NCBI GenBank assembly: GCA_963755495.1
Contig: CAVWJS010000006.1
Span: forward strand, 1 to 64,000
Source: Bog-473 sp963755495
Lineage (GTDB): Bacteria > Actinomycetota > Acidimicrobiia > Acidimicrobiales > RAAP-2
Reading direction: 5' to 3'
Length of the DNA: 64,000 nt
Of this stretch, positions 1 to 8,667 are shown piece by piece. The notes under the pieces were generated by a model. That model was given only the letters and a program-made list of their open reading frames with translations. It was not told where the DNA came from and did no database searches. A program made the translations under genes and the position numbers. Position 1 is the stretch's first letter. The number at the start of each line of letters is the position of its first letter.

Positions 1-1197
1 GCCCATACGTCAGACCTCAGCGAGGCAGGTCTTCTGGCTGCTGCCGCTGCCGCGGCCTCGGTGGCCCGGGAGGGTGGAGGCACGGTGCGCACTGTGGCCA
101 TGCCCTCGGGGCCGACGTTCAGCCACGAACGCGGCGAGCGGACGCTGCCGGGTTCGGTGCCGAAGTCCACCAAGCTCGATCTCCTGATCCGGGCCGATGA
201 GGCGGCCCGGGCTGCGGGTAGTTCCATCAGTCAGGTGCAGGTGGGATGCGGGGACGGCCACCGGCGCATCTTGGTCGCCAACTCGGACGGGCTCTGGGCC
301 GAGGACGAACAGGTCCGCACCCGTTTCAACGTCACCTGCGTGGCCAACGGCGATACCGGGCTGCAGACCGGGTACGAATCGCTGGCCCGCACCGAGGGCT
401 TCGAGATCTTCGAGCGTTACCAGGTCGAGGACATCGCTCGGACAGCGGCGAACCGAGCCTTGGCCAAGCTGTCCGCCCGCCCCGCTCCTTCAGGAGAGGT
501 GCCCATCGTCCTCGCTGGCGGGAGCGGGGGCATCCTCTTCCATGAGGCGTGTGGCCACGGCCTCGAGGCCGACCACATCGTCAAGGACGCCTCGGTGTAC
601 GCCGGGCAGATGGGCAAGCTCGTGGCGAGCCCGCTCGTCACCCTGGTCGACGATGGCACTGTCCTCGGCGAGTGGGGCAACTTCGCCGTCGACGACGAAG
701 GCAATGCGCCCGCCCGCAACGTGCTCATCGAGAACGGCGTACTGACCGACTACATGTGGGATTGGCTGCGGGCCCGCCAAGAAGGCAGGAAGTCATCAGG
801 CAACGGGCGTCGCCAGTCCTACCAGCACCTCCCCATGGTGCGGATGACCAACACCTATCTGCTGGCCGGTACCGAGAACGCGGACGAAATCGTGGCCCAG
901 ACGCCCTCCGGCGTCTACGTCTCCAAGCTCGGCGGTGGTCAGGTCAACACCACCACCGGTGATTTCGTGTTCGGGACGACCGAGGCCTATCTCATCGAGG
1001 ACGGCCGCCTCACCGCACCGCTGCGCGACGCCAACCTGATCGGGAACGGTCCCGAGGTGCTGCGCCGGATCGATGCCGTGGCCGATGACTTCGACATGAC
1101 GCCGGGGACGTGCGGGAAGGACGGCCAGAGCGTGCCCGTCGGGTGTGGACAGGCCACGCTGCGCATCACAGGGGTCACCTTGGGAGGAACAGCGTAA
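1..1197 (+). CDS. tldD: TldD metalloprotease subunit, 5' end missing
   Basis: TldD of the modulator-of-gyrase peptidase family (U62), the catalytic zinc subunit that works with TldE on peptide substrates in the cytoplasm. The frame is already open at base 1 and its first residues fit the family, so the N-terminus lies left of the window; about 398 residues are visible. The zinc motif HEACGHGLE (HExxxH) is encoded at about 541-567, followed by the family segments GGGQVNTTTGDFVFG and GNGPEVLRRID. The stop codon overlaps the tldE start by one base (TAATG), so the two are translationally coupled. No frameshift is seen. Family assignment is firm; the natural substrate is not known from sequence. 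Confidence 0.93.
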   Translation, partial: AHTSDLSEAGLLAAAAAAASVAREGGGTVRTVAMPSGPTFSHERGERTLPGSVPKSTKLDLLIRADEAARAAGSSISQVQVGCGDGHRRILVANSDGLWAEDEQVRTRFNVTCVANGDTGLQTGYESLARTEGFEIFERYQVEDIARTAANRALAKLSARPAPSGEVPIVLAGGSGGILFHEACGHGLEADHIVKDASVYAGQMGKLVASPLVTLVDDGTVLGEWGNFAVDDEGNAPARNVLIENGVLTDYMWDWLRARQEGRKSSGNGRRQSYQHLPMVRMTNTYLLAGTENADEIVAQTPSGVYVSKLGGGQVNTTTGDFVFGTTEAYLIEDGRLTAPLRDANLIGNGPEVLRRIDAVADDFDMTPGTCGKDGQSVPVGCGQATLRITGVTLGGTA

Positions 1198-2567
1198 TGG
1201 CCGATGTGAGCGATCTCATGGAACTGGCCGGCTCCGTTGTCGCGGAGGCCCAGCCCGGAGAGGGCTTGGAGGTCTACGTCACACGTGGCACCGAGAACGA
1301 GGTCCGGGCCTACGACGGGGCGGTCGAATCGCTGACGTCGGCCGATTCCTCGGGCGTGGGCATTCGAATCCTGCTCGAAGGGCCGCCCGGAGAGGGCAGC
1401 CGGCTGGGGTTCGCCTGGGCCGGATCCCTCGACCCGACCGTGGTGCAGGCTGCGCTGCGTGACGCGCGGGACAACGCCCGCTACGCCACCCCCGATCCCG
1501 ATGTCGTCCTGGCCGTGCCTGACGGCTTGGCAGCCGTGGAGCAAGACCTTTGGGATGAGCGGGTCTTCACCACCCCCATGGACGAAAAGATCGGCCTGGC
1601 GCTCGAACTCGAACGCGCCACTCGTTCCGCTGATCCTCGTGTGCGCCAGGTCTCCTCAGCGGATTATTCCGACTCCCAGGTTGAGGTCGCCTTGGCTTCG
1701 ACCACGGGGATTCGGTCATCCACCCGGCGTACCACCGCCTTCCTCTCTGTCGACGCGATTGCCGGCGAGGGGGCTGACTCGCAGACCGGGACGGGATTCA
1801 GTGTGGGCCGGGGCCCCGCGGCACTCGATCCGCAAGAGGCGATGGCCGACGCCGTACTTCGCTCGACCCGGTTGCTGGGAGCCCAGAAGGCCAAATCGGG
1901 CCGGTTCACTATCGTCTTCGACCCCCGCGTCGTCTCGACGCTGCTTTCGGTCGTGGCATCCGCCCTGTCGGGTGAGGCCGTGGTCAAAGGGCGCTCGTTC
2001 TTCGCGGGCAGGATCGGTGAGTCGGTGGCTGGTGGTTCTGTGACCTTGACCGATGACCCGACTGACAGCCGCGCCTTCAGCGCTGCCTCGTATGACGGCG
2101 AGGGCTTGGCATGCCGTCGTAATACCCTGATTTCCAACGGCATGCTCCGCATGTTCGTCTACGACACTGTCTCCGCTCGCCGAGCCCAGACCCAGTCGAC
2201 CGGATCTGCAGTGCGGGGTGGCTTCGCCGGCACCCCGTCCGCTGGCTGCCGGGCCCTCGTCCTTTCGCCGGGCACCAAAAGCGCCATGGACATCTTGGCG
2301 GAGGTGGGCGAGGGGCTCTATGTCCAGTCGGTCACCGGCATCCATTCAGGCGTCAACACGGTGAGCGGTGATTTCTCGGTGGGCGCCGAAGGCCTGCTCA
2401 TTCGTGGTGGTGCCCTGGCCGAGCCTGTGCGCGAGGTCACCGTGGCCTCGACCCTGCAGCGGATGTTGCAGTCCATCGTGGCCATCGGGGACGACCTGCG
2501 TTGGCTCCCCGGGGCGGCCGCCGGTCAGACGTTGGCCATCGCCGACATGCAGCTCAGTGGCGACTGA
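1197..2567 (+). CDS. tldE: TldE/PmbA partner subunit
   Basis: TldE (PmbA), the second subunit of the TldD/TldE peptidase, 456 residues. As expected for TldE it lacks the HExxxH zinc motif but keeps the family C-terminal region (GIHSGVNTVSGDFSVG, then QRMLQSIVAIGDDLRW). The ATG at 1197 is chosen because it overlaps the tldD stop and follows a GGAGG ribosome site at about 1182; an upstream in-frame start would lie inside tldD. It forms a two-gene operon with tldD. In other bacteria the pair matures modified peptides or degrades antitoxin; nothing here identifies a partner peptide. Confidence 0.92.
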   Translation: MADVSDLMELAGSVVAEAQPGEGLEVYVTRGTENEVRAYDGAVESLTSADSSGVGIRILLEGPPGEGSRLGFAWAGSLDPTVVQAALRDARDNARYATPDPDVVLAVPDGLAAVEQDLWDERVFTTPMDEKIGLALELERATRSADPRVRQVSSADYSDSQVEVALASTTGIRSSTRRTTAFLSVDAIAGEGADSQTGTGFSVGRGPAALDPQEAMADAVLRSTRLLGAQKAKSGRFTIVFDPRVVSTLLSVVASALSGEAVVKGRSFFAGRIGESVAGGSVTLTDDPTDSRAFSAASYDGEGLACRRNTLISNGMLRMFVYDTVSARRAQTQSTGSAVRGGFAGTPSAGCRALVLSPGTKSAMDILAEVGEGLYVQSVTGIHSGVNTVSGDFSVGAEGLLIRGGALAEPVREVTVASTLQRMLQSIVAIGDDLRWLPGAAAGQTLAIADMQLSGD

Positions 2568-2614
2568 CTTCCGGCACGACTGAGATTGGCCTGGGCGCGC
2601 GCCGGCCCCGGGAC

Positions 2615-2633
2615 ATGCTTTTCGAAGAAGCAT
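2615..2633. terminator. Weak stem-loop between convergent genes
   Basis: ATGCTT and AAGCAT form a 6-bp stem around a 7-nt loop, followed about 17 bases on by an AT-rich stretch (TTAAATTTTT). It lies between the convergent tldE and fmdB-like genes, where a terminator would be expected. The stem is short, so this is tentative. Confidence 0.3.
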
Positions 2634-2729
2634 ACGGTGCGGTTAGGTTAAATTTTTACGAATGCCGAGACTGGCGACTCACACCGCTCTCAGGAGCGGC
2701 CACGAGGCCGATGGCATCGCGCTCGGGGG

Positions 2730-3137
2730 CTAGGAAGCGGTTGATGCTGCCGGCTTGGACTCCTTGGCCGGCTTATCGCTGCTGCTTCCCGAGCCCGATG
2801 ACGAGCCCTCGGACTTCGAGCCGGACCCCGACCCCGAACCGGACCCCGAATCCTTCGCCGCACTGGCGCTGGTGTCGGATTTGGAATCCGATCCCGACCC
2901 TGATCCAGACCCTGCGCCGTTAGAAGATGACTTCTCGGAAGAACTGGATCGCTTGTCCGCCGCCCGGGTGTCGGTCTTGTAGAAACCACTGCCTTTGAGG
3001 ACGATGCCGGGCGCGCCGAAGACCTTGCGCAAGGCTCCGCCACATTCCGGGCACTCCGTCAGGGCGTCATCGGTGAACTTCTGGACAGCCTCGAGCCGGT
3101 GCCCACACGCCTTGCAGGCGTACTCATAGGTCGGCAT
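2730..3137 (-). CDS. FmdB-family zinc ribbon protein
   Basis: Small FmdB-type putative regulatory protein of 135 residues. The N-terminal zinc ribbon has two CxxC pairs (C8/C11 and C29/C32) in the usual context MPTYEYAC and CPECGG. Residues from about 62 on are a low-complexity Ser/Gly tail with (GS)n repeats, longer than in most relatives, ending in a Lys/Ala/Ser segment. The start follows an AAGGAG site six bases upstream. It is divergent from moaC. The function of the family is poorly defined (zinc-ribbon regulator or nucleic-acid binder), so only the family is named. Confidence 0.85.
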   Translation of the reverse strand: MPTYEYACKACGHRLEAVQKFTDDALTECPECGGALRKVFGAPGIVLKGSGFYKTDTRAADKRSSSSEKSSSNGAGSGSGSGSDSKSDTSASAAKDSGSGSGSGSGSKSEGSSSGSGSSSDKPAKESKPAASTAS

Positions 3138-3244
3138 TGAACTCCTTGGATTGGCACTCGCTGCTTGTGACTGCCAACTCTACCCGAACCGCGCCCCGTT
3201 TAAGCCACATGGGCCGGTCGGCGACACCCTGGGTGCGGAGGCCG

Positions 3245-3250
3245 TACACT
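3245..3250 (+). promoter_or_regulatory. -10 box of leaderless moaC promoter
   Basis: TACACT lies 8 nt before the GTG at 3259, with no ribosome site between. This is the TANNNT-spacer-start layout of leaderless actinobacterial promoters and it supports the GTG start. Confidence 0.55.
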
Positions 3251-3258
3251 AGGGATCC

Positions 3259-3747
3259 GTGTCCGATCGCAGCCTGGCCCATCTCGATCCGCTAGGCGGT
3301 GCTCGCATGACAGACGTCACCCCACGGGAGCCCACTCATCGCCGTGCCCTCGCCCGATGTCGGGTCTCGATGTTGCCTGAAACGACCACATTGGTGGCCA
3401 ACAACGCCATTACCAAGGGAGACGTCCTCGCTGCAGCCCGCATTGCGGGTATCGCGGCGGCCAAGCGGACGGCCGAGCTCATTCCCATGTGCCAGCTGGT
3501 ACTGGTCGGGTCCATCGCCATCAATTTCTCCATCGGCGACGATTTCGTCGAGGTGGAGGCGCAGGTCGAGACGGTGGACCGCACCGGCGTCGAAATGGAA
3601 GCCATGATGGCCTGCACGACCGCAGCGCTGACGGTCTACGACATGTGCAAGTCCTCCGATCGCTCCATGACCATCGATCATGTGGCGCTGTGGGAGAAGT
3701 CCGGCGGCCGCTCGGGCCCCTGGCGGCGAGCCGAAGCCCGCCCCTAA
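3259..3747 (+). CDS. moaC: MoaC-family cyclic pyranopterin monophosphate synthase, variant
   Basis: MoaC converts the MoaA product into cyclic pyranopterin monophosphate in molybdenum cofactor synthesis; 162 residues, normal length. Family motifs present are KGDVLAAARIAGI (K53), TGVEMEAM, YDMCK (D128, K131) and EKSGGRSG. The usual LCHP segment, whose His is a conserved active-site residue, reads MCQLVL here (Gln79), with the following Pro also changed. The GTG start gives the normal N-terminal stretch before MTDV and sits on a leaderless promoter. A molybdenum hydroxylase operon at 51-55 kb would need this cofactor. The substitution may mark a diverged paralogue or weak enzyme. Confidence 0.85.
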   Translation: MSDRSLAHLDPLGGARMTDVTPREPTHRRALARCRVSMLPETTTLVANNAITKGDVLAAARIAGIAAAKRTAELIPMCQLVLVGSIAINFSIGDDFVEVEAQVETVDRTGVEMEAMMACTTAALTVYDMCKSSDRSMTIDHVALWEKSGGRSGPWRRAEARP

Positions 3748-3805
3748 TCCTCTACGGATTCCTTTCCGGGGATCCTTTCCGGCCATGGCCACGCGCCGTT
3801 GTGTC

Positions 3806-3811
3806 TAAATT
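3806..3811 (+). promoter_or_regulatory. -10 box of leaderless carboxyltransferase promoter
   Basis: TAAATT lies 8 nt before the GTG at 3820, which opens the frame VNGRVADRIG. No ribosome site is visible. Confidence 0.4.
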
Positions 3812-3819
3812 CACTCGAA

Positions 3820-5172
3820 GTGAATGGACGTGTGGCCGATCGCATCGGTATCGGCAAGGGTATTACGGGCACCGTCAATTCCGGGAATCGGGCGTATGGC
3901 CGGCCGCGACGTCGTGATCGCCCGCTCGTACTCACTTGAGCGGCGGGGCGCCCTCACCTATGCCGATGGGCTACGCCTGGCCGAGTCGGCCGATCTGGCT
4001 CGCCGTCTTCGCATCCCACTGGTATTCATCGTGGCCTCCAGCGGAGCTGATGTGCTCGACGGCGTGGCGGCGCTCCACGGCTGGGGCAAAGCGGCTGCTG
4101 CCATTGCGGCCTGCAGTGGCATCGTGCCGGTCCTCATGGCGGCAACCGGCCCAGTCGTCTCGGGGCCGGCTCTCCTGCTTGGGGCTGGCCGACCTGGTCG
4201 TGATGAACTCGGAGGCGGTTGCCTTCGTCTCGGGACCACAGATGGTGGCGGAATTCACCGGCGTGGAGGTCGGGCTGCGCGAGCTGGGCGGGGTCGACCA
4301 CCCATGCCCGGTCGAGCGGCGTATGCGCCGTGGAGACCGACGATGTCGAGGGTGCGTTAGCTGCATTGCTCGAGCATCTGCCCTCACATGCGGACGAGAT
4401 CCCGCCTCCCTGGACGATCTCGGACCCCGTTCTGCGTTCGACGCCCGAACTTCGAGACCTCATTCCCGAGCGCAAGGCAGCCACCTACGACGTGCGGGAC
4501 GTGGTCCGCGCCGTGGTCGACGACGGTGAGTTCATCGAGTTGTGGCCCCGTTGGGCCGGTCAGATCGTCACCGGCCTCTGCCACATCGGCGGTCTCACGG
4601 TGGGCATCGTGGCGAACCAACCCCGGATCCTCGCTGGCACGCTCGACATCGCAGCCTCCCAGAAGGCCGCCCGCTTCGTGCGCTTTTGTGATTCGTTCAA
4701 CCTGCCCATCGTGAGCCTGGTGGACACGCCCGGCTTTCTGCCCGGCAAGGATCTTGAATGGCGCGGCATGATCCGTCACGGGGCAGAGCTCGCCTTTGCG
4801 TACGCCCAGGCCACCGTGCCGCGGATCTGCCTCATTCTGCGCAAGGCCTTCGGAGGCGCGTACATCGTGATGGACTCGCGGGGGATCGGGAATGACATCT
4901 GCCTGGCATGGCCGGCAGCCGAGATTGCAGTCATGGGGGCTTCGGGAGCCGTGCAGATCCTGCATCGGGGTATCGACCCGGCCGAGCGGGCGGACCGCGA
5001 ATCGGGATACGAAGATGCATTCCTGAATCCCTGGCCCGCTTCCGAGCGGGGATTGGTGGACCAGGTGATCGATCCGGCCGATACCCGGATCGTGCTGTGC
5101 TCCGTGTTGCGCCAGCTCGCTACCAAACGCGAGCTCCTTGTGGGCCGTAAGCATGATGCCGGACCGCAATAG
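3820..5172 (+). CDS. Acyl-CoA carboxylase carboxyltransferase (beta) subunit, frameshifted
   Basis: Crotonase-fold carboxyltransferase that moves the carboxyl group from biotin to an acyl-CoA, as in acetyl- or propionyl-CoA carboxylases. The protein must be read in three frames: about 3820-3890, then 3890-4185, 4185-4305 and 4305-5172. The 4185 shift falls in a GGGG run and the 4305 one in CCC, so both look like length errors. The C-terminal half is clean and typical: VSLVDTPGFLPG, then the oxyanion region KAFGGAYIVM and WPAAEIAVMGASGAVQIL. The N-terminal half (ADGLRLAESADLARRLRIPLVFI) is less conserved and the protein is a little short (about 450 residues). No biotin carboxylase is nearby; substrate unknown. 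Confidence 0.75.
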
Positions 5173-5259
5173 CCGTGTGAGCAGCCATGCTAGTGATTGT
5201 CACGAATTCGCAACGAATATGTGGTTGTTCCGCGCTACTGTTTTGGTAATGGATCCGGC

Positions 5260-5586
5260 ATGATCAAGAAGGTGGATCACTCGGGAGACGACACGCTTTT
5301 TGTGCTGGAGTCCTGTCACAGCACATGGATCTTCGACACCGAGAGGCTTCGGTTCAGGCGAATCCTCAAGGGGTTGGCGCTGGACGCCCACGCCGCGACG
5401 ACGGCGTGGCGTGCCTACTACGGGCTGGAGATCGATCCCATCTCGGAATCGTTCGTGGTGCTTTTGAACCCTGAGGGATCTCGACTGCTCCGGTCGTGGC
5501 GTCACGTCGAGCAATGCCCGCAGTGCGGCGGCAACCAGACCGCTGAATTGTCGCTCGAGGAACTCCGGGGAGCCACGCTGGCCTGA
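5260..5586 (+). CDS. Small conserved-looking protein of unknown function
   Basis: A 108-residue reading frame I do not recognise. It has a CPQCGG motif near the C-terminus (one CxxC pair only) and a segment WIFDTERLRFRRI, which reads like a small cytoplasmic protein with no signal peptide or membrane helix. The ATG at 5260 is preferred over a TTG at 5197 because the upstream residues look like untranslated leader. It sits alone between the carboxyltransferase and the convergent ctaG. Codon use matches its neighbours. Confidence 0.55.
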   Translation: MIKKVDHSGDDTLFVLESCHSTWIFDTERLRFRRILKGLALDAHAATTAWRAYYGLEIDPISESFVVLLNPEGSRLLRSWRHVEQCPQCGGNQTAELSLEELRGATLA

Positions 5587-5712
5587 GCCTGCCTGCCTGT
5601 CCGGGCCGGTGGGAGTTCTCTTCCGTATGCGTCGGAGGGCTACGTCGGAGGGTCGGCAGACGGAGGGTCGGCCGGAGGCGTCGGCAAGCGGCGCTCGCGC
5701 AGCTCACGGCGG

Positions 5713-6539
5713 TCAGCCCGCTGAATCTCTCGTTCGACGTCTGACCACAGCAAGGGCTCGGCGATCTTCTTCGATTCCCACGGCGGCGTGCGCTCGCGTC
5801 ATGACGAAGAAGGCGACGGTCCACAGGACTGCGATGGTGCAGAGCTTGGCCAGGAACCCGGCCAGTTGCTGATCGAGAACGGGTGACATGCCAAGCACCG
5901 TGGCGTGGTGATCGTACGAGGGATACAGGGGCCGGCGGGCGAAGATCCACACCACCGAGAGAAAGCTCGGCACGATCGACTGCACGATCAGGTACGCCAC
6001 CGCGTCCGACGGCGGAAAGTGGCTTTACGCCGGGCAGCTCGGTGAGGACCGGGGCCCACAGGACGAAACCCGAGAGCAGCACGACGAGCTGGATTACCAC
6101 GCGGGCGACGTCCGAGTGGGCGGCCAGGCTGACCAGTCCCGTGGTCAAGCGTCCCTACGGCGACCACGGTGACGAAGACCACGGCCGGGATGGGCTTGAC
6201 GGCCAGGCGCAGTACGGCGTCGACCGCGGCGGGCCGGGTGAGCCGCACAATGATCGGCCTCGGGGTCCCTGCGACGAGCAGCGGTGGCACGGCCAACATC
6301 AGAAGGAGCCGTTGCGCCACCAGGGCCAGCAGGGACCAACGCGCCGCGAGGTCTGCCAGCGGCCACATGAAGGCCACGACCAGTGCGACTACTCCCAGAG
6401 TGAAGCACTGGCGCTGGCGCCGGGTGGGCCGGTTCTCCTCAGAGCGGGTGGCGAGGACATACGCCACCACGAGAGCGGGGATGGCCACCGTCCAAAAGAT
6501 GTCGAGGTGCCAGTCGAAGGGGTGGGCCAGTGCCGTCAT
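5713..6539 (-). CDS. ctaG: CtaG-type cytochrome c oxidase assembly membrane protein, frameshifted
   Basis: Polytopic membrane protein of the caa3-type CtaG family, linked to copper supply for cytochrome oxidase. Typical features are the N-terminal HPFDWHLDIFWT, several hydrophobic helices, and PLYPSYDHHATVLG with DQQLAGF near the C-terminus. Similarity passes through three frames, with shifts near 6150 and 6010, giving about 275 residues. The start at 6539 (MTALAHPF) is the first Met before the first helix. It is divergent from pafBC, 29 bp away. The break pattern suggests sequence error. Confidence 0.75.
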
Positions 6540-6555
6540 GGGACAGCTGCGGCCG

Positions 6556-6561
6556 TAGGCT
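6556..6561 (+). promoter_or_regulatory. -10 box of leaderless pafBC promoter
   Basis: TAGGCT ends 7 nt before the ATG at 6569. The context CCGTAGGCTC is the same as upstream of gpsA. Confidence 0.6.
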
Positions 6562-6568
6562 CTCCTCG

Positions 6569-8576
6569 ATGGCTGGCCCGGCACGACTCGACCGACTGGA
6601 GCGGGTGACGGACCTCGTCCTGGTACTGCTCAACACCGAGCAGCCGCTGACGCTGGACGCGATCGCCTTGCAGGTGCCGGGGTACCCCGAAGAGCATTCG
6701 GCACGACGGCAAGCCTTCGAGCGGGACAAGCGACTCCTGCGCGACGAGGGAATCCCGGTGCTGACCCAACGTTTGCCCGGCCAGGAGCAGTACGGGTACC
6801 TCATCGATCGCGAGGCGTTCTACCTGCCTGATCTGGCGCTCGAACCCGACGAGCAGGTTGCCCTCCACCTGGCCGTTGCCGGCGTGCACCTCGACGATCC
6901 TAGTGGTCGAGATGCCCTTTTGAAGTTGGGCGCCACCGGTCTGGGAGAAGTGCGTCCCATCGCCACGCTGGTGACGCCACCCGCCCTGATCGAACTCTTC
7001 GAGGCCGTGCGCACGCACACCGTGGCCTCATTCTCCTACCGACAACGCGCACGCCGCGTGGCTCCGGCCGGGCTGTGGTTTCGCTTCGGTCATTGGTATC
7101 TGGTGGCCTGGGATCTCGACCGCGAAGCCGTGCGGACGTTTCGTGTCGACCGCATCGAGGACCTGTGCACCTCGGATGCTCCGGGCGGCGCAGTCCTTCC
7201 CGAGGGCATCGACATCAAGGCGTCGCTGCCCGATGAGCCGTGGCGGGCCGAGGGCGACGACTACGTCGTCACGCGTATCCGGGTTGACGCCATAGAGGGG
7301 CCGAGAGTGGCCGAAGAGGTCGGGAGCCGACCGGGTCGAGAGTCGCGCCGACGACGGTTCGGTCATCCTTTGTCTGCGGGTGGCGGGGTTCCCCGAGCTC
7401 CGCTACTGGATCCTCGGTCTGCTCGACCACGCCGAGATCCTCGAGCCACTCGAGTTCCGGTCCGAGCTCAGCGCGTGGTTGGACGGGCATCGCGGAAGGG
7501 CCGACGAATCCGCACCGTCGACCGCGCGGACGGCTCGCCCCGTTCGCGCACGTTCGCGCCGCACTCGTGGAGCGAGAGGCGCCCGAGACCTCCCGCACGC
7601 TGCCCGGGAAGGAGACGAGCCAACGCCTGCGGCGACTCCTGGCCGTCGTCGGATGGTTGGCGCGGGTAGGGGAGGCGGACATCGCCGACGTGGCGCGCCG
7701 CTTCTCCATGGAGGAGGACGAGCTGATCCGCGAGCTCGAACTGGCCGCGTGCTGTGGGGTGCCGCCCTACACCCCCGACACGCTGATGGAGATCGAGGTG
7801 TCGGAGACCTCGGTCCGCGCCTTCCTGCCACCCGAGTTCGCCCGACCGCGGCGGCTCACCGCCGGCCGAGGGGTTCGCGGTGGCGGCGTCGGCCCGCTTG
7901 ATCATGGCCGTGCCGGGGCCCGACGACGAGGCCCTGCGCCGCGCCTTGGCAAAGCTCGACGCCGCATTGGGATCGCGCGAGGCGATCGGCATGGATGTCG
8001 ATGCGCCCGCGTCACTTGCCGCCGTGCGGCGGGCCATGCGATGCCGGTCGAGCTGGTGGAGATCGATTACCACTCGGCCTCACGCGACGAGTTGACGACT
8101 CGCATCGTCGATCCGGTACAGGTGATCACGACGGACGGGCATTGGTACCTCGACGGCTTCTGCCAACGGGCGGGTGATATGCGGCGCTTCCGGGTCGATC
8201 GGATCAGCGCCGTGCGCTCCACGGGGCGCAAGGATGCGCGCGACCGCTCGGCCGACCCAGGCCAGCGGAGGGAAGTCTTCCTTCCTGGCCCCGGCGCCGT
8301 CGAGGTGCAGCTCCATCTTGGCCAGGGGGCCCAATGGGTACCCGAGTCCGTACCCGTCCGCGGCATCGCTCGCGCCGCCGACGGAACGGTGACCGATGTC
8401 GTCCTCGACGTGGCCGGCATGGCCTGGTTCGAGCGGCTTCTTCTCCAGCTCGGCCCCGATGCGTCGGTCGTCCGTCCCGCCGGAGCTCACCGACCTGGCC
8501 GGCGCGGGCTGCTCGCAAGGTCTTGCGGCTGTATGACCCAGCCCCCGAATCGCGGAGGATTGCGGACTCACCATGA
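6569..8576 (+). CDS. pafBC: Fused PafBC-type WYL-domain transcriptional regulator, frameshifted
   Basis: Two consecutive winged-helix plus WYL units, as in PafB and PafC, the mycobacterial activators of the RecA-independent DNA damage response. Unit one: helix-turn-helix at residues 1-70 (RLERVTDLVLVLLN), WYL core GHWYLVAWD near 7090. Unit two: RLRRLLAVVGWLARVGEADIADVARRF at about 7622-7700, WYL core GHWYLDGFC near 8140, end ARKVLRLYDP. Following similarity across the shift near 7480, I find no stop between the units, so this is probably a natural fusion of about 668 residues, known in some actinobacteria. Further frameshifts lie near 7300, 7850, 8030 and 8475. Pup-proteasome genes, often adjacent, are absent; a mobile-element gene follows instead. 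Confidence 0.75.
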
Positions 8577-8667
8577 CGACCGTTCTCCGTTAACCGCAGG
8601 CGCGCATCGGGTGGCTTCGTGCGCTCACGGAGCCTGGGAAGGACAGAACCCTGGGAAAGGGGGCCGG

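Noticed and set aside
2755..2982. Plus-strand frame rich in Asp-Pro repeats
   Set aside because: It is the antisense shadow of the Ser/Gly tail of the FmdB-like protein and has no start signal.
3820..5172. Treating the carboxyltransferase as a true pseudogene
   Set aside because: The breaks sit in homopolymers and the same pattern hits essential genes such as gpsA and kgd, so read error is more likely.
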